Part shown: positions 18,101-28,581 of the stretch, piece after piece | How the letters are laid out: every line of letters begins with the position of its first letter | Numbering within the stretch: position 1 is the first letter of the stretch | Origin: Seminavis robusta | Taxonomy: Eukaryota; Bacillariophyta; Bacillariophyceae; Naviculales; Naviculaceae | Reading direction: 5' to 3' | DNA: 45,443 nt | Assembly (NCBI GenBank): GCA_903772945.1 | Contig: CAICTM010000855.1 | Location: forward strand, 1 to 45,443 | Notes under the pieces: model-generated | What the model was told of the DNA's origin: nothing | Seen by the model: the letters and a program-made list of their open reading frames with translations, nothing else | Databases searched by the model: none | Made by a program: the position numbers and the translations under genes

Positions 18101-21100
18101 GTCAACCCTCGGCAAGTCCCACCACTTCTGTTCCCACCATGCCAACTGGTTCAACTGGTGAAGAATCACCTGTTGCTCTAGAAATCCCAACAGTGACCCC
18201 TGGAAGTCCCTCTGCAAGCCCAACACCTGGGAGCCCGTATGGTGTGATGCCAAGTGCCAGTGGCAATGCTGGCGGTTCACCGACAGGAGGAGGATCACCT
18301 TTGAGTCCTTCAAGTACCCAAATTCCAGTTCCACCATCCACTTCCCAAAGTCCTGCTGCTGGTGGCAATCCTCCAGTTACTGACAGCATGCCAACGACTG
18401 CTACAACGGCCAGCAATCCTACATCTAATCCAGCAGCAGTTGATGGAAGAAATCAAGGGGATGCTCCTAGTCAGCCAAATGATGGTGCACCCTCTCTTGC
18501 ACCAGAACTCACAGTTGAACCAACCTTGGAACCATCAGTGACAACAACATCAGAACCCACCGCTGCGCCGACCCCAGATCCCACAACCGAGCCAACAGCA
18601 GAACCAACCCCAAGTCCCACAGCCGAGCCTACGACTGAGACAACTCCTGATCCCACTCTTAGTCCAACACTTCAACCAACACCCAACCCAACAACTGAAC
18701 CAACAGCACAACCTTCAGCTGACATGACACCAGACTCTACACCTACTGCATCAGTTACTTCAATTCCCACAACTCCACAAGACCCTAGTCCAACACCCAA
18801 TTCATCTCCAGAACCCTCATTACTACCATCTTCCGTTGGATCAAGTACTTCTTCACCTAGTGCGTGCACACCACCATTTGTATCAACAGAATCGGAATAT
18901 GCTGTCACATTTAATGGTGATCTCTCATCAGTTCCTGACAGCAACTTGACTACAGCCTTCAAGAGTGCTCATGAGACACTGCCCCAGGACGAATGTACAC
19001 CATGGCTCGATAATGTTGTGGTTCAAAGTAGATCGGTTGGTGCTGGAAGTGGCCGAAGATTGCAACAAGAATCTACCACTTTGGTCATCTTCCTGACAAA
19101 CTCTACTCATCCCACTGATGTTGTGTTTCTTGGAACCACAGTAAGAGAAACAGCATTTCTCGAAGCCTTCACTATCTCCCTCGATACTCCAGGGGTTTCT
19201 GCGGCTTCAATTACATTTCAAAGTCAGCAACCATCTGTCACCCCAGGAAACCCATCTGGTTCTCCCACAACAGTCACCCCAACAGGAACTCCAGGCAGTC
19301 CCTCTGTCTCTCCCACCACCGGCAGTCCATCTAGTAGCACACCCACCGTAATCCCAGGGAGTCCATCTGTCTCTCCCACCACCGGCAGTCCAACTAGTGG
19401 TACGCCTACAGTGACTCCAGGCAGTCCCTCTGTGTCTCCCACCACGATCATTCCGACTAGTGGCACACCCACCGTAACCCCAGGGAATCCATCTGTCTCG
19501 CCCACCACCAGCAGTCCAACAAGTGGCACGCCTAACCCGACTGTTACTCCAGGAAGTCCCTCTGTTCTCGCCCACCACGATCATCCAACTAGTGGCACAC
19601 CCACCGCAACCCCAGGGAGCCCAACTGTCTCTCCCACCACCACCAGTCCAACCAGTGGCACCCCCACTGTCACTCCAGGAGTCCGTCTGTCTCGCCCACC
19701 ACGACCATTCCAACTACTGGCACACCACGTAACACCAGGGAGCCACTGTCTCTCCCACCACCGGAGTCCAATACAGGCACCCCCACTGTCACTCCGGGAA
19801 GTCCATCTGTCTCTCCCACCACCAGCAGTCCAACAACAGGCACGCCGACTGTCACTCCAGGAAGTCCCTCTGTTCTCGCCCACCACGACCATTCCAACTA
19901 GTGGCACACCCACTGTTACTCCGGGAAGTCCCTCTGTCTTGCCAACGACGATCATTCCAACTAGTGGCACACCCACCGTAACACCAGGGAGCCCAACTGT
20001 CTCTCCCACCACCGGCAGTCCAACAACAGGCACCCCCACTGTCACTCCGGGAAGTCCATCTGTCTCTCCCACCACCAGCAGTCCAACAACAGGCACGCCG
20101 ACTGTCACTCCAGGAAGTCCCTCTGTCTCGCCCACCACGACCATTCCAACTAGTGGCACACCCACTGTTACTCCGGGAAGTCCCTCTGTCTCGCCCACCA
20201 CATCATTCCAACTAGTGGCACACCCACTGTAACCCCAGGGAGTCCCTCTGTATCTCCCACCACCGCCAGTCCAACAAATGGCACCCCCACTGTCACTCCG
20301 GGAAGTCCCTCTGTTTCTCCCACCTCCAGCAGTCCAACAAGTGCACGCCCACAGTCACTGCAGGAAGTCCATCTGTCTCTCCCACCACCAGAAGTCCAAC
20401 AACAGGCACGCCGACTGTCACTCCAGGAAGTCCCTCTGTCTCGCCCACCACGACCATTCCAACTAGTGGCACACCACCGTAACCCCAGGGAGCCAACTGT
20501 CTCTCCCACCACCGGCAGTCCAACAGTGGCACCCTACAGTGACCCCAGGAGTCCTCTGTCTCGCCCACCACGATGAATCCGACTAGTGGCACACATACCG
20601 TAACCCCAGGGAGTCCATCTGTCTCGCCCACCACCAGCAGTCCAACAAGTGGCACCCCGACTGTTACTCCAGGAGTCCCTCTGTCTCCCCACCACGATGA
20701 TCCGACTAGTGGCACACCACCGTAACCCCAGGGAGTCCATCTGTCTCGCCCACCACCAGCAGTCCAACAAGGCACCCGACTGTACTCCGGGAAGTCCATC
20801 TGTCTCCCACACCAGCAGTCCAACAACAGGCACGCCGACTGTCACTCCAGGAAGTCCCTCTGTCTCGCCCACCACGACCATTCCAACTAGTGGCACACCC
20901 ACTGTTACTCCGGGAAGTCCCTCTGTTCTCGCCCACCACGACCATTCCAACTAGTGGCACACCCACCATACCCCAGGAGCCCAACTGTCTCTCCCACCAC
21001 CGGCAGTCCAAGAACGGGCACCCCCACTGTCACTCCGGAAGTCCATCTGTCTCTCCCACCACCACCAGTCCAACAACGGGCACGCCGACTATCACTCCAG

Positions 21101-24100
21101 GAAGTCCTTCTGTCTCGCCCACCACGATCATTCCAACTACTAACACACCCACTGTTACCCCGGGAAGTCCATCTATTTCTCCCACCATCAGCAGTCCAAC
21201 AAGGGGTACGCCTACAGTTACTCCAGGCAGTCCCTCTGTACTGCCCACCACAATCATTCGACTAGGCACACCCACCGTAACCCCAGGGAAGTCCATCTGT
21301 CTCGCCCACCATCAGCAGTCCAACAGTGGCACCCTACAGACTCCAGGCAGTCCCTCTTTCTTGCCCTCCACGATCATTCCGACTAGTGCACCCCCGTTGT
21401 AACCCCAGGAAGTCCATCTATTTCGCCAACTGCAAGCTCCCCAATTAGCAATCCAACTGGTCGCCCAACAGGTCATCCAACCGGAAATCCCAGCTTCAGC
21501 CTCACGGTTACCCCTGGAAACCCTTCTGCTGCCCCAACAACCAGCATTCCATCCGTCAATCCCAGTGACAGCCCTAGCGAACAACCATCTCTTTTGCCTT
21601 CCAGAGTAATCCGGAAATCCAAGCTTCAGCCCCACGTTACCCCTGGAAACCCTTCTGCTGCCCCAACAACCAGCATTCCATCCGTCAATCCCAGTGACAG
21701 CCCTAGCGAACAACCAACTCTTTTACCTTCCAGAGTCCCATCCGGAAATCCAAGCTTCAGCCCCATGGTTACCCCTGGAAACCCTTCTGCTGCACCGACC
21801 ACCAGCATTCCATCTATCGATCCCAGTGACAGCCCTAGCGAACAACCATCTCTTTTGCCTTCCAGAGTCCCATCCGGAAATCCAAGCTTCAGCCCCACGG
21901 TTACCCCTGGAAACCCTTCTGCTGCCCCAACAACCAGCATTCCATCTGTCAATCCCAGTGACAGCCCTAGTGAACAACCAACTCTTTTACCTTCCAGAGT
22001 CCCATCTGAAAATCCCAGTTCTGCTCCCACACCGACTCCTGGAAGCCCCTCTATCATGCAAATCACCAGCCAACCCGTTACTAGTCTCAGCATGGAACCC
22101 TCTCTCTCACCGTCCAGCTTGCCAATCAGTGGTCCTACTCTGCCCACAGGAGCCCCATCTGCAGTACCTTCTAGTTTTCCTTCGAATGAATCGTCTATGG
22201 ATCCTTCTGGTTCCAGTGTTCCCTCAAGTGCACCTTCAGCCCTCCCATCAACACCACCATCTTCTTCACCATCAGTCCTTTCTAAAGAACCCTCGAACAC
22301 TCCCTCCAGCATTCCATCTGCGGCTCTATTGGCTGGGTCGACACAACCTTCAATTTCCATTAGTCCCTCAAACCAACCTTCAAACCAACCTTCAGCTCAC
22401 CCTTCCGTTTTGCCATTTGGGTCTTCAGTATCACCCTCTGCTTCTGCGGCACCATCCAACACCCCTTCCAAGATTCCATCAATGACCCCATCGACTACTC
22501 CATCAATGACTCCATCAATGACTCCATCAATTATTCCGTCAATCACTCCATCAAATATTCCATCAATCACTCCATCGATTCTTCCATCAATCACTCCATC
22601 ATTCACCCCATCAAGCAGGCCATCGGTAACTCCATCAATTACTCCATCAGTTCTGCCATCCACATCACCCAGTGTTGGTCCATCAGCAAACCCATCAAAC
22701 ATTCCAACTGTGGGGATTCCATCATTTACACCATCACACCAACCAACAATTGTGACGTCAATGTCTCCTAGTGAGAGTCCATCGTTACCACCATCATCTA
22801 CTCCTTCAATATTCTGCTTCACAACTCCACTTCTTGTGTTCCAATCCCTACAAGAAGTGACAGGATGTATGACCGTGAATCAAGGGGAATTCACTGGCAG
22901 CAGTGTCTATCATGCATCTTCATGCAGCATCACAGCTGCTCAACAGTATGTCTTCAGCTGTACAGACAGATTTGAGGTCCAATCTGGCCAGGGGTGTTTG
23001 ACAGTTGACACAGCAACAAGAGATGTCATAATCTCCCCATGTCAGGACATACCCAGTCAAAGGTGGTCTGTCACTGATTTGGGAAATCATCTCGAAGTCA
23101 GAACCCAGCACGATAACAGTTGCCTCACCTGGGGTGGTCTTCCTGGAAGAAACTTTTTTGCAGCAGTATGCAATGGCAGTGGCGCTCAAAAATTCTATAT
23201 TAACGATACTCTGTACAGTGCAACACCATCAGTTTCTCCTTCGAATCAACCATCGACATCTCCTAGTGTTGTTCCATCAGTTTCACCATCAATCTCTCCA
23301 TCCTTGACACCATCAGTGCCTCCCAGTCTATCACTGCAACCCTCTTCAAGCCCCTTTGATAGGCCATCATTGTCTCCCTCAGAATTGCCATCTCAACTAC
23401 CATCAACGTACCCGTCATTATTTCCTACATCCCCTCCAACCGATGCTCCTTCCAACGCGCCCTCACACCTGCCATCAACATCTCCTTCCCAGGCTCCTTC
23501 TAGCATGCCATCAATGTCTCCTTCTGATTTGCCCTCGCTTTTCCCCTCTGATTCGCCCTCGCTTCCCCCCTCAATCTCTCCGTCTGATTCGCCCTCGCTT
23601 TCCCCTTCTGAATTTCCCTCTGGATTGCCCAGTGATAGCCCCAGTATGAGCCCTTCCATGACTCCAAGTGATTTGCCCAGTGGGCAACCAAGTGTCACAC
23701 CTTATCAAGCATTTCAAACCTTGTCTGATCTCAAGGCAGAAATCACTTCATTGAATTATGCTTCAGCAACATACGGACCCATCGAAACTTGGAATGTGAC
23801 TCTTATTGATAGCTTTTATGAGTTGTTTAAAGGAAATACAGCTTTTAATGAAGATATCAGCGGTTGGGACGTCTCCAGAGTAACTTCCATGTTCTGGACA
23901 TTTCAAGGTGAGTTGTCTTGTCTTCTCTATAGTGGCATACTTGGGTAAAGTGATCCCTGCCATTTTAACCTTTCCATTTCTGCAGGAGCCACATCTTTTA
24001 ATCAAAACTTGAACAGTTGGGCCACTTCAAAAGTATCAAACATGGAAGCAACCTTTGGTTTGGCAACTGCATTTGATCAAGTACGTCCAGAATGGTGTTG

Positions 24101-24831
24101 AAGATCTTGAGCAACATGCCATTGCTGACATTTAGTATTCTTTTGCCATTTTAGCCACTGGGAAATTGGGATGTTTCAAAGGTCACTACGTTTCGGTTGA
24201 TGTAAGTGCAACTACCGACGGGACATCACTCATGACTCTGTATTTTAGATTGCTGCAGCTGACACCACACACCAACTTCCCGCTGTAGGTTTGACGCGGC
24301 AATCTTTGATCAGGACATTTCAACATGGGTCACCTCATCAGCTACCACCATGACTAGGATGTTTCGCGTAACCACGCAGTTTAATCACGATATCTCTGGT
24401 TGGGATACGCAGAAGGTGGTTTTCTTCTACCGAATGTAAGCTTGGCAATTTCGCTGCCTGGGAAGGATCTGCTTTAAATCTCATGACCTTATGCTTGGTT
24501 TGCAGGTTCTATGAGTCTCAGGCCTTCAACATAGATATCAGCCAATGGGATATCTCCAGTGCTACCAACTTTCGAGGGGTGAGTTCGACTGGCAGGGTGT
24601 TTTTGTTTTCGTATCATGTGTGTCCTGAGCATTGGCTGCTAACCCTGCTGCTGCCATGTCCAGATGTTCTATGACAGCGTTTTCAATCAAGATCTTTGTG
24701 CTTGGCGTTCCAAAATTAACGTATCAATTGATCCTAAACCAGTCGTTGTTGACATGTTTGCTCAGTCTGCTTGTGCAAACAGGAATGATCCATCGCCACG
24801 TAGCGCTGGCCCCTACTGCAGAGCTTGTTAA
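15146..24831 (+). CDS. Giant membrane-anchored mucin/lectin/BspA surface protein
   Basis: Nine exons join in frame with GT-AG introns: 15146-15998, 16108-16191, 16284-16521, 16608-23907, 23986-24080, 24155-24201, 24289-24435, 24506-24578, 24664-24831, about 3,000 aa. Order: acidic head with a hydrophobic stretch (EGFFGFFFGYISDS); a Gly10 run; a Gly/Ala hydrophobic segment from exons 2-3, probably the membrane span; two related extracellular modules (FGYVELTISG... near 16420 and YAVTFNGDLSS... near 18900); Thr/Pro linkers; the 63-bp and 132-bp arrays; a ricin-B-like beta-trefoil at about 22810-23205 with QQYVF, SQRWSV and AQKFYI; PSxxPS linkers; and BspA/DUF285 repeats (FNEDISGWDVS, FNQNLNSW, FDQDISTW, FNIDISQWDIS). 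No signal peptide, so type II-like insertion is inferred. Small indels in 19.5-21.6 kb break the frame. Probable cell-surface adhesin or wall protein. Exon joining is my reading and lacks transcript proof. Confidence 0.8.
19210..21420 (+). repeat. 63-bp coding minisatellite (21-aa Pro/Thr/Ser repeat)
   Basis: About 35 copies of a unit coding PTVTPGSPSVSPTTSSPTSGT and close variants (TTIIPTSGT, TTGSPTTGT). Copies are very similar at the DNA level, pointing to recent amplification. The composition is mucin-like: nearly every third residue can be O-glycosylated. Single-base losses and a recurring extra T (TCTGTTCTCG near 19563, 19870 and 20924) disturb the frame. Confidence 0.9.
21490..22010 (+). 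repeat. 132-bp coding repeat (44-aa unit), four copies
   Basis: Four copies starting at about 21505, 21633, 21768 and 21900 encode VTPGNPSAAPTTSIPS, then NPSDSPSEQPTLLPS and RVPSGNPSFSP. The first copy has a short deletion (CAGAGTAATCC against CAGAGTCCCATCC) that shifts frame. It links the 63-bp array to the PSxxPS region. Confidence 0.88.
22100..22805 (+). repeat. PSxxPS low-complexity linker
   Basis: Serine/proline repeats with period 4-5 residues (for example TPSMTPSMTPSIIPSITPS) precede the lectin-like domain. A second block at 23225-23700 follows it. Such linkers are common in diatom surface proteins and are probably extended and glycosylated. Confidence 0.85.
23225..23700 (+). repeat. 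Second PSxxPS linker
   Basis: The block encodes SPSNQPSTSPSVVPSVSPS-type repeats between the ricin-B-like domain and the BspA-like repeats of the giant gene. DNA words such as GATTCGCCCTCGCTT recur near 23550 and 23585. Confidence 0.85.
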
Positions 24832-25086
24832 CCCGGGTGAAGTGAGCCCATCGGATCCCGGTCCCTCCGCCTTCCAGCTGTCGAGAGTGACAGTCATCTT
24901 TTCGTTGAAGAACCTGGAAGTTCGAAGTCGTTCTCGGGGTGAACTCCTGGATCTTGAAGCCCACCGCAAAGAGATCGATCCCCTCGGCGCAGATCCATGA
25001 GGTGCCATGCACAGATTGCAACAAGGGTATCTTCCTTACCGAGCTACCCACTAGCTATAGCTAGTGGCAGGAGAGAAGCACTCACC

Positions 25087-26553
25087 ATGACAGGCGGTGA
25101 ATCTCATCATCATAACGAACATCACACGACGACGAGCCGTGGTCGTATGCTGTTTGGCCATCCGGTCCTTTTGCAGGATTGGGACAAAGAGTCGGAGCAT
25201 GCCTTTCAGTACTGGGAGCTCTTTTTAGACTTGTTGCTGGTGGCGGCTGCTTCATCAGTGACGGATCAATTCAAGGAGAATCTGACTCTCACTGGATTGG
25301 GCGAATTTGTGGTCTTTTATTTGGTGCTCATGAACGGATGGTTGCTCTACACGCATCACATCACGACGCGATTTCACGACAATTCTTTGGCACATTCCAT
25401 CAACCTATTCTTCTACATTGTGGGATTCGGATTGGCCATGGTCAATACGGGTTATCACGATGTGCAAGCTTTCTGCTGGGGTTCCATTCTGCAACGGGCC
25501 GCCATTCTGCTCATGCTGACATCGTTGACCTGTTATATTCCAAGATCCAAGTACACCAACGGCATAATTGCATGTATCACGGTTGGCACCATGGCCCTCT
25601 TGTTGGTAGTGGCATTGCTGGGCAAACACATTGAAGAATCTCCTATCATCATGGCAATCTTCTGGATTGCTGCTTTTCTGGAATTCTATACTGAAGTTAT
25701 CATGATACAATTCTTGGGAGGACAACGTCTCGTACCCATCAATATCGAACACACCAAGGAACGCTTGGGCGCCCTGGAGCTGGTATGTCTCGGAGAGACG
25801 GTCCTCTCTGTGACCATTATCTATCGCGAAATGCTCAGCGAAGGAGAAATTGGTGGTCATCACGGCGAAGCCGACAAAGAGGAACTTGACACTGCTTCCA
25901 GGCCCAAACATGCCTACTATTGGGTCCTTTTCTATTCGTTTCTCTTGGTTTTTATGTTCCTCTTGTTGTACTTTCACATGCAACCGAGTCCTTGTGACCA
26001 TGCGTTACGACGATCCCGCTTTCACGGCGCGTCTCTCATGATTCTCCACAAAGTCTTGGGATTGGCCATCCTTGCTGTTGGTGTCAGCGTCAAACTGGTT
26101 GTCGAGAGTCTCTTGGCAGAGGAAGAGTTACCCCTCGTTGCTTCACAACTCATGGGATATGGCGTTGGTTGCTCCATTTTGATTCTCTTTGGAATGAGGT
26201 ACTTGCATTACGGTGGCAGGGATAGTATCAATTTTGATACCCTCGTCATGTACTACGGTGTCGATCCTCGGTTGGATCAGATCACGACCTTTTGGTGGTG
26301 GACGGTGGGATTGGCCGGGTTTGTTCCGATTGTGTGGGTGCTGACTGGGTTTTCCACACACTACATCCAGGACCCTCTCATTCTGACGGGTTCTCACGCC
26401 TTGTTCATGTTCGTACTCGTACTACTCGAGTCCTACTTTGCTCATGTCATTCAAGATAATCTGATACGACAAGAGGCTGCCATTACCGGTGGTGGTAATG
26501 GAGAACGCGAAGGTTTTGTATCCAGCGAGGTATCGAAATATGACACAACCTAA
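25087..26553 (+). CDS. LtrA-family multi-pass membrane protein
   Basis: A single-exon 488-aa frame from the ATG at 25087 (CTCACCATG; an in-frame ATG at 24997 would add 30 residues but has poorer context). The protein has a His-rich head (SHHHNEHHTTTS), then about 11-12 hydrophobic segments. WELFLDLLLVAAASSV near the first span and ERLGALELVCLGETVLSV near the middle fit the bacterial low-temperature-requirement A (LtrA) family, where a conserved Glu in 'LGE' lies in the membrane. The biochemical role of LtrA proteins is poorly known. Length and span number are normal for the family. It begins 255 nt after the giant gene's stop, and that gap shows nothing else. No introns. Confidence 0.82.
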   Translation: MTGGESHHHNEHHTTTSRGRMLFGHPVLLQDWDKESEHAFQYWELFLDLLLVAAASSVTDQFKENLTLTGLGEFVVFYLVLMNGWLLYTHHITTRFHDNSLAHSINLFFYIVGFGLAMVNTGYHDVQAFCWGSILQRAAILLMLTSLTCYIPRSKYTNGIIACITVGTMALLLVVALLGKHIEESPIIMAIFWIAAFLEFYTEVIMIQFLGGQRLVPINIEHTKERLGALELVCLGETVLSVTIIYREMLSEGEIGGHHGEADKEELDTASRPKHAYYWVLFYSFLLVFMFLLLYFHMQPSPCDHALRRSRFHGASLMILHKVLGLAILAVGVSVKLVVESLLAEEELPLVASQLMGYGVGCSILILFGMRYLHYGGRDSINFDTLVMYYGVDPRLDQITTFWWWTVGLAGFVPIVWVLTGFSTHYIQDPLILTGSHALFMFVLVLLESYFAHVIQDNLIRQEAAITGGGNGEREGFVSSEVSKYDTT

Positions 26554-26858
26554 GCAACAATCAGGAGTGTACTGAGGGACAACAACTACCGGTATCGTTG
26601 AGCTATTGTATGTAAATTCGGGTGGACAGCAGACAATCACGTTTGTTCTGCATCCTTGCTACCGATAATCCGAATATGCCTGTGTCACCTGTTTGGTTAT
26701 AATAGGACTTCTGAATAACAATCGTACCGTAGCTGCATATTGCTCTCACATCTCACACACCCCGTTTCGTTGCTCCGAGAGTTAGTAACGCAGTCTCCTA
26801 TCCTATACCCATCAATGAATGGCAAACAGCATGGGAACACCGTTTTCCTCCACGGTCA

Positions 26859-27233
26859 CTATTTGAACGTGGGGCTTGCCTCTGAGGACGTGGTATTCAA
26901 AGAATGCGGCATTGTATTTCCTCTCGTAGTCCAGAGCGGCCTGTCATTCCATTGCCGCACCTCTTCGTCCGCTTGTCGTTCCCAGTACGCCACGGCTTCC
27001 ACCGTCCCGACCGCTCCCACGACGTAGGCCAAAATGCCGGCTGGTAGCAAGTTAAAGTTGTCTACACTGGCAAGTTGACAAATGACGATGATTACGATTG
27101 CAAGAAGGGTGTTCCGCCGCAAGGACAAAACTGCCACCGTTTGCTTCGTCTCAGAAAGCTGTTCGTAGCGGGGTCTCGTTTCGTCGTACCGTGGTTCCAT
27201 TTGGGCCACTTTAATTTCGATTGGGAAGTCCAT
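26859..27233 (-). CDS. Small two-span membrane protein (124 aa)
   Basis: ATG 27233 opens a 124-aa frame with a second Met at residue 12. The N-terminal third is charged and faces a basic SLRRN before two hydrophobic segments, LLAIVIIVICQLASV and LLPAGILAYVVGAVGTVEAVAYW, joined by a short loop. The hydrophilic tail is WERQADEEVRQWNDRP. The pattern is that of a small hairpin membrane protein. No family recognised. It is tail-to-tail with the LtrA-like gene, about 305 nt apart. Confidence is limited by its length. Confidence 0.5.
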   Translation of the reverse strand: MDFPIEIKVAQMEPRYDETRPRYEQLSETKQTVAVLSLRRNTLLAIVIIVICQLASVDNFNLLPAGILAYVVGAVGTVEAVAYWERQADEEVRQWNDRPLWTTRGNTMPHSLNTTSSEASPTFK

Positions 27234-28581
27234 TGCTGCATTTCCGGAGGAAGTCGACAGATAGGGACAACTAACTTTCGGCTCTTTCTAGCTAAGCCTC
27301 TCGTTTTCCCTTCTGCTTCCATTGTGGTGCGTGTATTCCCTCCTCGTCCGGTTCAATGAGCAAACCTCTTTGCAAGGGGGTCTTGGGACCAAGTCGACTC
27401 CCGCGTGGGTTGGCACTTCAGCGATAGGTTGGGGGGTGGAAAATTTGGGTCCAACGTGCACCCAAATCGAATCATTCAATCGGTTCTTTTGATCGATCTC
27501 TTGTTTCCTGTTTCGACAATGATGATCGAAGGAACAATGGGTTTTAGAGTAGGGAGGTCCTCAAGGGAAGGCACACCATGCCAGAGCCCAGCTAGCTAGC
27601 TAGGCTATGACAGCAACCACAGTGCAATTGTGCACCAAGGGTCTCAGCTTCGTCTGCATATCTCCAACAAGCATCCCCTGATCGGGTCTATACTAGCGAG
27701 TAAGTAGGGGATCGGACTGCTCAAATTGACAGAGGTATCGCCTATCCCCAGAGAGACCCCGCATCCGTTGTGCTTGAATGAAGAAGTTGAAGAAGTTGCT
27801 TAAGAAAGAACACTACAGCCAGCCGGAGGGCACCAGAGGTGGTCTCCTGTTTTTGCAGCCCTCGACCGGTTGTGCATTCAATGACAGAGACCCTGGAGCT
27901 CTTTTTAAAAAAAATCTTTATGCATGACTGCTGCTTTCTCAGCAGCCATCAACGTTTCCATGGTAAGTCTTGTATCCTTCTTGCTGGCTAGCAGTAGCTA
28001 CGTGCGTCAAGCAAAGAACCGTCAACTAGCCAGCTAGAAGAACAGGCAGCGTCCCTGACTACAAGAAGGAAGCGAACAGTTTCGGGGACGCGGATGAGTT
28101 AGTCGTCAGTGCGATTATTGACCATCATAGTCTACTACATGTAGAAGTATGTACTTCGACCTCCCAAAGCACCCAGCGAGGAATGTTTCACTTGGTCCTT
28201 TCAAGTTCGTGGTACGATACCACCGGTACGCATAGTCTAGCTGTACCACAATTGAGCTGGGACTCCTCAGTGTAACGTGGGAGTTCAACTTGGCAGAGTT
28301 CACTTTCGATCCTGACAGATCTCATGCCGACAAATCTTTGGGAAGCTTCTGCGTAAACATCCCTCCGATCAACTGGACGTTTCCCACGATCTTCTCACAA
28401 TCTCAACTTGCTTCCATTCCATCTCAGAGCAATTGTTCAGTGCAAAAAGATTTGGTTTTTAATAATCACACCAGTCTGATTCCTAACTACTAGATAGCTT
28501 CTACACTACTAGCTAGTACAACCAAAGTAACATAAAACTTCTCCATCCAACAACAACAACAGCAACAACAACTCTTCCACC
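27234..28581. other. Intergenic region with permease promoter
   Basis: About 1.3 kb with no supported gene. It contains AGCTAGCTAGCTAGGC near 27589-27605, a TAGCTAGTAC stretch near 28510, and (CAA)n-rich leader sequence just before the permease ATG (28549-28570). Divergent promoters for the minus gene at 27233 and the plus gene at 28582 must lie here. Confidence 0.5.

Noticed and set aside
19207..21300. Long minus-strand ORFs with VGVPLVGMVVVGETEGLPGVT repeats
   Set aside because: They are the reverse reading of the 63-bp Pro/Thr/Ser array; repeats without stops stay open in several frames.
24632..25000. Plus-strand ORF of 122 codons overlapping the giant gene's last exon
   Set aside because: It reads the last exon in the wrong frame; the spliced frame ending at 24831 gives a BspA-like end.
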